Source: Deltaproteobacteria bacterium (lineage in GTDB: Bacteria; Myxococcota_A; Polyangia; DRWM01; JAAZOP01). Taken from it: DNA of 64,000 nt. The stretch lies in assembly GCA_016218815.1 (NCBI GenBank), contig JACRCX010000069.1:25581-89580 (forward strand). Direction: 5' to 3'. The notes beneath the pieces are model-generated. The model was not told the DNA's origin, searched no databases, and worked only from the letters and a program-made list of their open reading frames with translations. Below, piece after piece: positions 54,697-61,964 of the stretch (the first letter of the stretch is position 1; each line of letters starts with the position of its first letter). Made by a program: the position numbers and the translations under genes.

Positions 54697-55170
54697 CTAC
54701 TCCGGCAAGCCACCCTCCGGGTAGCCGGCCTCCACCGTGTCGATGCGTGTCCAACCGTCCTCGGCGGATGACGCCTGGATCACCAAGCGGTGGTGAGAGC
54801 CGACGCCTATGGGACCGGTCCAGCCGAAGGCGTGGATTTCGGCACTGTCCGGTGCGATCAACGCGTAGCAGAACTGGTGCTGCAGGGGCTTTCCGAACGG
54901 CGAAGGTCCGCGGGCATCCATGGAGATCTGTTGCCATACGGTCGGATCGGCCGGATCTCGACTCGTCCAGTCGCTTGCCGGGGGAGCATAGCTCCGTCCG
55001 TTTCGGAGCTGTGCGATGTCGCGCGGCACGCATTCGCTGTTGCAGTTCGGCGCCAAGCAGCGGCCCGCGACCCGGGGGCTCGAGGGAACCGGCGCGTCCG
55101 CGAGATCGGACGCACGTCGCCCTTTCGGTTCGGATCGGGCGCAGTCACACCGACGCACCCGTCGCGGCAC
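54697..55170 (-). CDS. Hypothetical protein, no recognised domain
   Basis: 157-aa ORF. The composition from about residue 35 (CLAPNCNSECVPRD, then ASDWTSRDPADPTVWQQISM and a C-terminal GWTGPIGVGSHHRLVIQASS) looks protein-like, with Trp/His/Gln use that a shadow frame would rarely give. The N-terminus is Arg-rich and may not be real; the true start is uncertain. It sits between the ATPase pair and the DUF433/DUF5615 pair, on the opposite strand to the former. Function unknown; a truncated gene is possible. Confidence 0.35.
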   Translation of the reverse strand: MPRRVRRCDCARSEPKGRRASDLADAPVPSSPRVAGRCLAPNCNSECVPRDIAQLRNGRSYAPPASDWTSRDPADPTVWQQISMDARGPSPFGKPLQHQFCYALIAPDSAEIHAFGWTGPIGVGSHHRLVIQASSAEDGWTRIDTVEAGYPEGGLPE

Positions 55171-55197
55171 GCGCCAGGGGCCGGGCCGGCTCGTCCT

Positions 55198-55554
55198 TCA
55201 GGCGGGCAAGGGCCGGATGCGGATGCGGCGCGGCTGTATGACGGCGAAGTGACCCGGCCAGTCCGACCGGCCACGCAGCGCGGTGGCAACGATGCGGGCC
55301 AGCTCGGCCGACGTCGGTTCGCGCAAGCGGACCAGGATGACGCCTGCCGAGGCGGGCAGACGCGCGCGGAAGGCGAGATCGCCGAAGTCCTTGTCGAAGT
55401 TCAGGACGATGCGCGCGTCCGCCACGGCGCGCGCGAGCACTTCGCGGTCCGGAGTGCCGGGCGCCTCGGCCCGCATGCAGAGCACGTCGTGCCCGTCCCC
55501 GCGCAAGGCCTCGACTGCGTCGCCCGGCACGTTTTCGTCGGCGAGCAGACGCAT
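55198..55554 (-). CDS. DUF5615 PIN-like toxin
   Basis: 118-aa PIN-like protein (DUF5615/Mut7-C-type). It begins MRLLADENVPGDAVEALR with the first catalytic acidic residues (DEN), and VLNFDKDFGDLAF supplies the FDKDFG motif of the family. Related proteins are the toxin half of type II toxin-antitoxin pairs and may cleave RNA. It follows the DUF433 gene after 3 nt on the same strand, the standard order for this pair. It overlaps no other supported gene. Confidence 0.88.
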   Translation of the reverse strand: MRLLADENVPGDAVEALRGDGHDVLCMRAEAPGTPDREVLARAVADARIVLNFDKDFGDLAFRARLPASAGVILVRLREPTSAELARIVATALRGRSDWPGHFAVIQPRRIRIRPLPA

Positions 55555-55557
55555 TCC

Positions 55558-55788
55558 TCACGCGCTCAACGGGTAGACACGTTCCCCGCGCAGCAACTCG
55601 CCGGCGTACTCAAGGCAGGCGTGGACGTCTTCGCGGGACAACGGGGCATAGTTTCGAAGAACCGCTTCGACGGACCAGCCCTGCGCCAACAGGTCGATGA
55701 TGAACTCGACGGACAGCCGCGTCCCTTTCACGATCGGCTTGCCGGCCAAGATTTCCGAGTCGAGCACGATCCGATCAGGCCAAGCCAT
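55558..55788 (-). CDS. DUF433 antitoxin
   Basis: 76-aa small protein with the DUF433 signature: RIVLDSEILAGKPIVKGTRLSVEFIIDLLA followed by WSVEAVLRNYAPLSREDVHACLEYA, a winged or helix-turn-helix-like fold. In known pairs it neutralises a DUF5615 PIN-like toxin and probably autoregulates. It sits 3 nt upstream of the toxin (TGAGGAATG). A promoter with TTGACC and TAGACT lies at 55814-55842. GGAGAGG precedes the ATG. Confidence 0.9.
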   Translation of the reverse strand: MAWPDRIVLDSEILAGKPIVKGTRLSVEFIIDLLAQGWSVEAVLRNYAPLSREDVHACLEYAGELLRGERVYPLSA

Positions 55789-55813
55789 TCTAGCGTCCCA
55801 CCTCTCCGGCAGG

Positions 55814-55842
55814 AGTCTAGGCCTCGCTCGGGCCGTGGTCAA
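55814..55842 (-). promoter_or_regulatory. Promoter for the DUF433-DUF5615 pair
   Basis: On the minus strand TTGACC (55842-55837), 17-nt spacer, TAGACT (55819-55814). The -10 box matches those of the kinase and MopE genes exactly. Confidence 0.5.
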
Positions 55843-55865
55843 ACCAGCTCCCGGGCCAGCTTTCT

Positions 55866-55920
55866 GCCCCTCTGCGGCTCTGCGACTCTGCGCGAGCCTG
55901 CCCTGAGCGAAGTCGAAGGG
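55866..55920. repeat. CTCTGCG tandem units plus CCCTGAGCGAAGTCGAAGGG element
   Basis: Three CTCTGCG units with minor changes (55866-55893) run into GCCTGCCCTGAG-N6-CGAAGGG (55896-55920), the same dispersed element as 15996-16019 in opposite orientation. It lies in the gap between the antitoxin promoter and the metF stop. Confidence 0.6.
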
Positions 55921-55955
55921 AATTCCCCTTCCGTTCCGCAGAGCGGCACGATGCC

Positions 55956-56879
55956 CTACACCACCGGTCGCGGCAGCAGCCCGGCACGCTCGGCGATCTC
56001 CGGCACCCTGTGCTCCCACTCGATCGCCATGAGGTGGACCCCGCGCACGCCCTTCAGCTCGCGCAGCTCCGCGATCTGCTCGCACGCGATGCGGATGCCC
56101 TCGTCGGCCACCTGCTTCTTCGGCACGCCGCGCAATCGCTGGATCAGCGCCTCCGGCACGTCCATCCCCGGCACCTTCTGCTGCACGTACGTCGCCATCG
56201 CGACGCTTTTGAGCGGCGTGATGCCGGCGAGGAGGAACACGCGCTCCAGCACGCCCAGCTCGCCGGCCTGTTCGACGAACTCCGCGAAGCGCTTCATGTT
56301 GAAGACGCACTGCGTCTGCACGAAGTCCGCCCCGGCGCGCACCTTCTTCGCCAGCCGGCGCGCACGGAACTGCGGCAGGTCGGCGAAGGGGTTCGCCGCG
56401 GCACCGAGGAACATCCGCGGCGGCGTCTCGACGGGCCGGCCGGAGAGGAACTTCGCGTCGTCCCGCATCCCGCGCACCGCCTGCAGGAGCTGCAGGGAGT
56501 CGATGTCGTAGACGCTCTTCGCCTCGGGATGATCGCCGAACTCCTGCAGGTCGCCCGAGAGGCAGAGCAGGTTGCGGATGCCGTTGGCGGACGCGCCGAG
56601 CACGTCGGCCTGCATGGCCAGCCGGTTCCGGTCGCGGCAGACCATCTGGTAGACCGGCTCCAGGCCCTCATGGAGCGCGATCAGCGACGCGCCCCAGCTC
56701 GACATGCGCACGACCGCGGTCTGGTTGTCGGTGACGTTGACCGCGTCGACCCGGCCGCGCAGGAACGCGGCCTTGCGCCGCAGCGCCTCGACGTCGGCGC
56801 CGCGGGGCGGCCCCAGCTCGGCGGTGAAGGCGAAGTGCCCCGCCCGCAAGACGCGCTCCAGGTTGCTGTCGGCCTTCAT
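55956..56879 (-). CDS. metF: Methylenetetrahydrofolate reductase, MetF subunit
   Basis: 307-aa flavin-type (TIM-barrel) methylenetetrahydrofolate reductase. It starts NLERVLRAGHFAFTAELGPPRG, the usual N-terminal strand, with DAVNVTDNQTAVVRMSS and NLLCLSGD as flavin/folate contacts, and GADFVQTQCVFNM as the later barrel motif. A MetV-type subunit is encoded across the divergent region at 61216-61890, so it probably forms an Fe-S-linked MetVF rather than an NADH-dependent enzyme. It is the last gene of the AOR operon; its ATG overlaps the MoaD-like stop by ATGA. Confidence 0.92.
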   Translation of the reverse strand: MKADSNLERVLRAGHFAFTAELGPPRGADVEALRRKAAFLRGRVDAVNVTDNQTAVVRMSSWGASLIALHEGLEPVYQMVCRDRNRLAMQADVLGASANGIRNLLCLSGDLQEFGDHPEAKSVYDIDSLQLLQAVRGMRDDAKFLSGRPVETPPRMFLGAAANPFADLPQFRARRLAKKVRAGADFVQTQCVFNMKRFAEFVEQAGELGVLERVFLLAGITPLKSVAMATYVQQKVPGMDVPEALIQRLRGVPKKQVADEGIRIACEQIAELRELKGVRGVHLMAIEWEHRVPEIAERAGLLPRPVV

Positions 56880-57166
56880 CCGCCGCCCACCAGCATGGTG
56901 ATCGCCAGCACGTCGCCCTCCCCCAGCGGCCGGTCGAGCTGATCGCGACGCAGCCAGTCGCGGTTGTTGTGCACCACCTGGAACGACAGGTCGAGCCTCC
57001 CCTGGTCGTCGAGCAGGAAGCGGCGGAGTGCCTCGCCGCCGCGCTCCGCGAGCGCGCGCACGGCATCGGCCACCGTGCCGCCGTCGACCTCAAGCGGCAG
57101 CGACCTCGCGCCCGCGAGCTTCGCGGCGTTGGGCAGGCCGAGGAACTCGATCGTCACGCGGATCAT
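56876..57166 (-). CDS. MoaD/ThiS-family sulfur carrier protein
   Basis: 96-aa beta-grasp sulfur carrier ending in the obligatory Gly-Gly (TMLVGGG). N-terminal IRVTIEFLGLPNAAKLAGARSL and the VDGGTVADAVRAL helix match the MoaD/ThiS fold. It probably carries thiocarboxylate sulfur for the metal-binding pterin of the adjacent AOR, consistent with AOR-linked MoaD proteins. ATGA overlaps occur at both ends (with metF and the Fe-S gene), so the operon is tightly coupled. Confidence 0.85.
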   Translation of the reverse strand: MIRVTIEFLGLPNAAKLAGARSLPLEVDGGTVADAVRALAERGGEALRRFLLDDQGRLDLSFQVVHNNRDWLRRDQLDRPLGEGDVLAITMLVGGG

Positions 57167-57663
57167 CGCCCCGCCAGCAACTCCGCGGCGGAGCGATCGG
57201 CCTCGAGCAGCCGGCGCGCCGCGGCGCGGCCCTTCCCGACGCCGACGTCGCCCGACTCGACGTACGACACCGCGTGCACCTCGCAGAACCGCGCGCACTG
57301 CGGCTCGCCCTCGCACAGGTCGCACTTGATCACCTTGCGCTCGGCCGGAACGAAGTGCATCGCCCCGAACGGGCAGACGGAGACACAGGTGCGGCAGCCG
57401 ATGCACTTGTCGTAGTCGACGGCGACCGCGCCCAGCGCCTCGTCGCGAGCGATGGCCTTGGAGGGGCAGGCCTTCTGGCAGGGCGCGTCCTGGCACTGCT
57501 GGCAGGCCATCGGGACGTAGACGCCCTCGCCCTCCCACTTGATGACGCGGATGCGGCTCTTGGTCGGGTTGGAGACCCCGTGGTGCCGCACGGCGCAAAC
57601 CAGCTCGCAGAGGCGGCAGCCCGTGCACTTCTCGTGGTCGATCTGCAGCAGCTTGTGGCTCAT
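57163..57663 (-). CDS. 4Fe-4S ferredoxin-type electron-transfer subunit
   Basis: 166-aa protein of the HycB/DmsB-like Fe-S subunit group. Cys clusters: CTGCRLCELVC, CQQCQDAPCQKAC, CIGCRTCVSVC, and CDLCEGEPQCARFC, enough for up to four [4Fe-4S] clusters. It lies immediately downstream of the AOR gene on the same strand and is the obvious electron acceptor or donor for AOR or MetF. GAGGAGGCGGAG precedes the ATG at 57663. ATGA overlap with the MoaD-like gene. Confidence 0.92.
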   Translation of the reverse strand: MSHKLLQIDHEKCTGCRLCELVCAVRHHGVSNPTKSRIRVIKWEGEGVYVPMACQQCQDAPCQKACPSKAIARDEALGAVAVDYDKCIGCRTCVSVCPFGAMHFVPAERKVIKCDLCEGEPQCARFCEVHAVSYVESGDVGVGKGRAAARRLLEADRSAAELLAGR

Positions 57664-57675
57664 GGCTCCGCCTCC

Positions 57676-59616
57676 TCACACCACCCGCGAGGGTTCGTGG
57701 TCCAGGCCCAGCCGGGCGAGCGTCTCGGGCTTGGGCACGCCGTCGGCGTCGAGGCCCTTGTGGACGTAGAACTCGTCGACCATCTTGTCGAAGCGCTCGC
57801 GGTCGATCTTCAGGCCGACGACGCCCGGGGCGCCGCGGCGGCAGGGCTCGTCGAAGTAGCGGTGGTTGAGGGTGTCACCTTTGCGCGCGTCGCGGCGCGT
57901 CAAGCCCTCGCGCAGGTTGAACAGCCGCTCCATCATGTTGGCGCGCTCGGCGACGTCCCAGATCTCGCGCGGGGTGAACTCGAGCCCGGTGTTGAGCCGG
58001 ATGACCGTGGGCCAGTCCTCGAAGTTGGGGTGCGTCGCGCCGAGGAACACCGTGTGGTACTTGCAGATGCCCAGGCAATCGACGGCCATGTAGCAGTTCT
58101 CCTGCCAGAAGACCTGCCAGGGCTTGCCGATGTACTCGGTGTGCTCGGAGCTGAGCGGACCGTCGTAGGGCACCGGACTGCCGTAGATCTTGCGCAAGAC
58201 GGGCTCGGGCAGGTGGTAGAGGTCGATCGCCGGACGGCTGCGCAGGTGATCGGAGCCGCGCGAGGCGGTGGCGATGTTGAGCGCCAGGCCGGGCGTCGCG
58301 CGCTCGTCGGAGTGCAGGTTGCTCATCCCCTTGACCTGGATCAGGTAGTCGAAGGAGTTCTTGCCGATCGCCTCGCTGGCCGCGACGCCGCCATCGGCCA
58401 GCGCGTTGGCCAGCCACCCGTCGCGGCGGCAGATGCGGTGGATCATCTCGAGCAGCGCTTCGTCGTTGCCGAAACGCAGGTCGAGCCCTCCCGTCTGCTC
58501 CTTCGTGAGAATGCCCAGCTCGTACAGCTCCATGGCCCAGGAGATGAGGGAGCCGATCTCGAGGTTGTCGACGCCGTACTGGTCGACGAGGTGATTGCCG
58601 ACCAGGACGGTCTCGGCGCTGCGGCAGTCGGGCTCGCCGGCGAACGCGCCCTGCGAGGTGTACTCGGGACCCTCGTCGTATTTCCCCTTGTACGGTCCGG
58701 AGGGGATTTTGTACTGCGCGCGGCAGTGGACCTGGCAGGCGTAGCAGCCGGTCATGTGGTAGGGGCCCATCGTCTCGGTCGCGATCTCGTCGATGCGCTC
58801 GGGCTCGACGTCGTCGGCGTACTCGAGCTGGTTGTACTGGAAGTTGCGGGTGCGCACGCCGCCCCAGGAGTTGGTGGCGCCCCAGATGAAGGGGGTGCCG
58901 AGCGTGCCCTGGGTCTGGTTGACCTTGGAGGAGGTGATCTGCTCGATGAAGCGCTTGTTGTGCTCGAGGGCCTCGACCGGATGGGCGATGCGGATGTCCA
59001 TGGTGCCGCGGGCGGCGACGGCCTTGAGGTTCTTGGAGCCCATGATGCAGCCCATGCCGGTTCGGCCGGCGGCGTTCTTGATGCCGGTCATGACGTTGGC
59101 GAAGCGCACGAGCTTCTCGCCGGCGGGGCCGCAGACCAGGCTCTTGACCTCGTCGTCGCCCAGCTCCTCGCGGATCGCCGCCTGCGCCTCCGTGGTGGTC
59201 TTGCCCCAGACGCGGCTGGCGTCCCGGATCTCGATCCTGCCGTCGTGGACGTAGAGGTAGACGGGCTTGGAAGCCTTGCCCTTGATGACGAGGTGGTGGA
59301 ACCCGGCCCAGGCCAGTTCGGGTGCGAAGAAGCCGCCCATGTTGGCCGAGCCGAGGAGCCCCGTGAGGGCCGACTTGGCCATGACGTGCGTGCGCGCGGT
59401 GGCGGAGGCGCAGGTCGCGGTGAGCAGGCCGCCGGAGATGAGCAGCACGTTGTCGGGGCCGAGCGGATCGGCGCCCTGCGGCACGTGGTTGTAGAGCAGG
59501 TAGGCGTCCAGGCCGCGGCCGCCGAGGAAGCGGCGGCGCATCTCGAGCGGGATGGGCTGGACGCTGATGTCGCCCGTGGTCAGGTTGACGTAGCCGATCT
59601 TCCGTGAGAGAGGCAT
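57676..59616 (-). CDS. aor: Tungsten-type aldehyde:ferredoxin oxidoreductase
   Basis: 646-aa AOR-family oxidoreductase binding a tungsten or molybdenum bis-pterin and one [4Fe-4S] cluster. N-terminal KIGYVNLTTGDISVQPIP and FLGGRGLDAYLLYNHVP are the family start. Cluster ligands appear as TGCYACQVHCRAQY and in VDCLGICKYH. Length is typical. AOR enzymes oxidise aldehydes or, in reverse, reduce carboxylic acids with low-potential ferredoxin. The substrate is unknown; the neighbouring MetF/MetV and IclR genes suggest a C1- or aromatic/carboxylate-linked role. Only 1 nt separates it from the upstream zinc-ribbon gene. Confidence 0.93.
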   Translation of the reverse strand: MPLSRKIGYVNLTTGDISVQPIPLEMRRRFLGGRGLDAYLLYNHVPQGADPLGPDNVLLISGGLLTATCASATARTHVMAKSALTGLLGSANMGGFFAPELAWAGFHHLVIKGKASKPVYLYVHDGRIEIRDASRVWGKTTTEAQAAIREELGDDEVKSLVCGPAGEKLVRFANVMTGIKNAAGRTGMGCIMGSKNLKAVAARGTMDIRIAHPVEALEHNKRFIEQITSSKVNQTQGTLGTPFIWGATNSWGGVRTRNFQYNQLEYADDVEPERIDEIATETMGPYHMTGCYACQVHCRAQYKIPSGPYKGKYDEGPEYTSQGAFAGEPDCRSAETVLVGNHLVDQYGVDNLEIGSLISWAMELYELGILTKEQTGGLDLRFGNDEALLEMIHRICRRDGWLANALADGGVAASEAIGKNSFDYLIQVKGMSNLHSDERATPGLALNIATASRGSDHLRSRPAIDLYHLPEPVLRKIYGSPVPYDGPLSSEHTEYIGKPWQVFWQENCYMAVDCLGICKYHTVFLGATHPNFEDWPTVIRLNTGLEFTPREIWDVAERANMMERLFNLREGLTRRDARKGDTLNHRYFDEPCRRGAPGVVGLKIDRERFDKMVDEFYVHKGLDADGVPKPETLARLGLDHEPSRVV

Positions 59617-59617
59617 G

Positions 59618-59881
59618 TCAACGGCCCTCCGTCTTGCGGCGCAATGCCTCCTCGGCGAGCTTGCGGTTGACCTCCCAGACCGGACCGCGGATGCGCGGGA
59701 AGTCGGCGCGGATCCAGTGGACCCGGAACTCCATGCCGCACTCCGGGCACTTCACCTGCGCCTCCCCCGCCCGCGGCTGGAGCCGTCCCATGCAGCTCGG
59801 GTTGTGGCAGCGGAACTTGCCGTAGGTCCGCGTTTCGCGCAGCGCCTCGGCTGTGGATCGCTTCCCGTTCTCTTCGGCCAT
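59618..59881 (-). CDS. Small zinc-ribbon protein, first gene of the AOR operon
   Basis: 87-aa protein with one zinc-ribbon-like motif: FRCHNPSCMGRLQ and VKCPECGMEFRVHW (Cys-x4-Cys and Cys-x2-Cys). The N-terminus is basic and the C-terminus helical. It stands at the head of the AOR operon, 1 nt before the aor start, so a role in AOR maturation or regulation is likely but unproven. GAGGAG precedes the ATG at 59881. Confidence 0.78.
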   Translation of the reverse strand: MAEENGKRSTAEALRETRTYGKFRCHNPSCMGRLQPRAGEAQVKCPECGMEFRVHWIRADFPRIRGPVWEVNRKLAEEALRRKTEGR

Positions 59882-60066
59882 CGTCTACTCCTCAGGTCAC
59901 TGGAATGAACGCGCCTCGGAGGCCATCGGACAACATGCACGCACGTCTTGTCAACACGTTTCTTCAACATCGACTGCTACCATATGATATCAGGCGCATT
60001 GCGTCTTGACTTCAGTCCAGACTCGGCTATCGTCCGCTTGGCGGTGCATGTTCACCGGGATGAACC
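59882..60066. promoter_or_regulatory. Divergent regulatory region of the AOR/IclR cluster
   Basis: 185 nt, AT-richer than its surroundings. It contains a TTGACA-like -35 on the minus strand (59951-59956) and a TTGTCC-18-TTCATT pair for the AOR operon (59933-59904). The TTGACT-16-TATCGT pair at 60006-60033 serves the IclR gene. A near-palindromic CCATATGATATCAGG segment near 59982-59996 could be an operator; IclR-type regulators usually bind such divergent regions. Confidence 0.45.
60006..60033 (+). promoter_or_regulatory. Promoter candidate for the IclR operon
   Basis: TTGACT (60006-60011), 16-nt spacer, TATCGT (60028-60033), with a leader of about 25-30 nt to the ATG at 60067. Confidence 0.4.
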
Positions 60067-60825
60067 ATGGGCAAGAGCTACCAGGCACCGGTCGTGGGAA
60101 AAGCGTTCGCCATCCTCGAGGTCCTTTCGCGTCGCGACGAGGGCCTGACGGTGAGCGAGCTGGCCGCGGCGGCCGGGCTGGGCAAGAGCACGGCGCTCGG
60201 CATCCTCGCGGCGCTCGAGGTGGTCCGGGCGGTCGAGCGCGACCCGGCCACGCGGCGGTACGTGCTGGGGCTGGGGCTGTTCGAGCTGGGGCGCGCGGTC
60301 GATGCGCGCCTCGACCTCAAGGACGTCGCCCGGCCGATTCTCGGGCGGCTCATGGACCAGAGCCGCCAGTCGGTCTTCCTGGGGGTGCGCGCGGGCGACC
60401 ATGTGACGGTGCTGGACGTCGTCGAGTCGCGCGAGGATCTGAAGGTCTCGGCTCCCGTCGGGACGCGCCTGCCGCTGTTGGCCGGGGCGACCGGGAAGGC
60501 GCTGCTGGCCTGCCTGCCGGAGGCGGAGGCCCTGGCGCTGGTGCGTAAGAAGGGGCTGCGGCGGTTCACGGCGCGGTCGATCACGGAGCCCGAGCGGTAC
60601 ATGGAGGCGTTGGCCGAGGTGCGGCGCAACGGTTACGCGCTGGACGACGAGGAGTACCTGGAGGGCGTGCGCGCGGTGGCGGCGCCGATCCTCGGCGGCG
60701 GCAGCCGGGCCGCGGCAATCTGGGTCGTGGGATTCACCTCCGGCATGGACGGCGACCGGTTTGCGACCGTCGCGCGGGAGACGAGGCTGGCGGCCGAGGC
60801 GGTCGGGGCAAAGTTGCGCCCGTAG
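60067..60825 (+). CDS. IclR-family transcriptional regulator
   Basis: 252-aa regulator. The N-terminal winged helix-turn-helix contains AFAILEVLSRRDEGLTVSELA and GLGKSTALGILAAL; the C-terminal effector domain spans about residues 85-250 with LPLLAGATGKALLACLPEAE, a typical ligand-domain motif, and ends ATVARETRLAAEAVGAKL. Such proteins bind small carboxylates or aromatics and control divergent catabolic operons. It is the first gene of the plus-strand arm and divergent from the AOR operon, so it likely senses an AOR-linked metabolite. Confidence 0.92.
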   Translation: MGKSYQAPVVGKAFAILEVLSRRDEGLTVSELAAAAGLGKSTALGILAALEVVRAVERDPATRRYVLGLGLFELGRAVDARLDLKDVARPILGRLMDQSRQSVFLGVRAGDHVTVLDVVESREDLKVSAPVGTRLPLLAGATGKALLACLPEAEALALVRKKGLRRFTARSITEPERYMEALAEVRRNGYALDDEEYLEGVRAVAAPILGGGSRAAAIWVVGFTSGMDGDRFATVARETRLAAEAVGAKLRP

Positions 60826-60835
60826 GAGCGAAGGC

Positions 60836-61219
60836 ATGTCGTATTTCCGGGTGAGCGAGGCGTGCAACGGATGCCTGGCGTGCGTGCAGAACTGCCCCGC
60901 CCGCGCGCTGGACGCGCGGGACGAGGGCGACCGCCGGACGCTGCTGCACAACATGGCGCGCTGCGCGCGCTGCGGGACCTGCTGGCGCGTCTGCCCGCAG
61001 CACGCGGTCGAGTTCCAGCACATCCTTGCCAACACGTGGGACGAGGTCGTCACCCTGCCGCTCGTGCGGTGCGAGGTCTGCGGCGAGGCGGTCCACACGG
61101 CCCGGCTGCCCGCGGGGCTCGAGCCGCGGCTGGCCGAGTTGGCGCCGCCGCTGTGCGATCACCATCGTGCGGCCCGGCAGGCGGCGCAGCTCCGGCTGCC
61201 GGCGGGAGGGGCGTCATGA
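60836..61219 (+). CDS. Double [4Fe-4S] ferredoxin-like protein
   Basis: 127-aa protein with two ferredoxin-type clusters, CNGCLACVQNC and CARCGTCWRVC, near the N-terminus. A later CEVCG...CDHH pattern could bind zinc or a further cluster. AGGAG precedes the ATG at 60836. It overlaps the MetV gene by ATGA and probably passes electrons to MetVF or AOR. Such small ferredoxin-plus-MetV pairs are typical of Fe-S-dependent methylenetetrahydrofolate reductase systems. Confidence 0.85.
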   Translation: MSYFRVSEACNGCLACVQNCPARALDARDEGDRRTLLHNMARCARCGTCWRVCPQHAVEFQHILANTWDEVVTLPLVRCEVCGEAVHTARLPAGLEPRLAELAPPLCDHHRAARQAAQLRLPAGGAS

Positions 61220-61890
61220 TCGTCGGCGACCTGAAACCCTTCGACGAGCTGGCCGGGTCGCTGGCCGGCTTCGAACGAGTTCTCGTGCTCGGCTGCGGCG
61301 GGTGCGTGACGGTCTGCCGCGCGGGCGGGGACGCCGAGGCGCACGACGTGGCGCGCGAGCTGGCGCACCCGCGCTGGTTCCCGCGGTCGGAGCCGCCGCT
61401 GTTCGAGGTGCGGACGATCGAGCGGCAATGCGAGCACGACCTGTTGCGGGCGTTCCTGCCGCTTCCCGACGGCACGCAAGCGATCCTCTCGCTGGCATGC
61501 GGGGCGGGTGTGCAGATCGTCGCCGACGTCTTCGAGCCGCTGCCCGTCCTGCCGGCGCTGTCCACGACGTTCCTGGGCGGCGCCGACGAACCCGGCATCT
61601 GGCGGGAGAAGTGCAAGGGTTGCGGCGATTGCCTGCTCGCCACCACGGGCGGCGTCTGCCCGATCGCGCTCTGCGCGAAGAGCCTGCTCAACGGCCCCTG
61701 CGGCGGCTCGCACGACGGCCACTGCGAGTTGGGTCCGGACATCCCCTGCGCCTGGGTCCGCGTCTACCGGCGTCTCGAGGCCCAGGGTCGTCTCGAGCTG
61801 CTCGACGAGGTGCGCGGGACCCGCGACTGGCGCAAGGCGGGCTACCGCGGGCCGCGGCGGCGGGCACGCACGGGCATCGCGTTGAGGTGA
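61216..61890 (+). CDS. metV: MetV-type methylenetetrahydrofolate reductase C-terminal subunit
   Basis: 224-aa protein with the MTHFR_C/MetV pattern: LGCGGCVTVCRAGG at the N-terminus and the Cys-rich CKGCGDCLLATTGGVCPIAL followed by LLNGPCGGSHDG. These bind Fe-S clusters and zinc in MetV of acetogens and other anaerobes, where MetV partners MetF. Here MetF is encoded on the other strand (55956-56879), in the divergent AOR operon. It is coupled to the ferredoxin gene by ATGA. Confidence 0.9.
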   Translation: MIVGDLKPFDELAGSLAGFERVLVLGCGGCVTVCRAGGDAEAHDVARELAHPRWFPRSEPPLFEVRTIERQCEHDLLRAFLPLPDGTQAILSLACGAGVQIVADVFEPLPVLPALSTTFLGGADEPGIWREKCKGCGDCLLATTGGVCPIALCAKSLLNGPCGGSHDGHCELGPDIPCAWVRVYRRLEAQGRLELLDEVRGTRDWRKAGYRGPRRRARTGIALR

Positions 61891-61908
61891 GCGGCGGTGC
61901 TTCGCGAG

Positions 61909-61957
61909 CCGGAGTTCGCGCAAAGGACGCCAAGGAACGCCAAGGGCGCAAAGGGGG
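61909..61957. repeat. 49-nt CGCAAAGG-type dispersed repeat, copy 2
   Basis: Begins CCGGAGTTCGCGCAAAGGAC and ends GGGCGCAAAGGGGG. It is the inverted counterpart of 36708-36756, equal length, lying between metV and the aminotransferase stop. Confidence 0.85.
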
Positions 61958-61964
61958 AAGAGAC

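Noticed and set aside
53897..55033. 378-aa minus-strand frame opposite the ATPase partner
   Set aside because: Arg-rich shadow composition with no start signal.
56010..56942. 310-aa plus-strand frame opposite metF
   Set aside because: Composition rich in His/Leu/Arg from the reverse of the metF codons.
57028..59607. 859-aa plus-strand frame opposite the AOR gene
   Set aside because: Reverse-strand shadow of a GC-rich gene; no recognisable domain.
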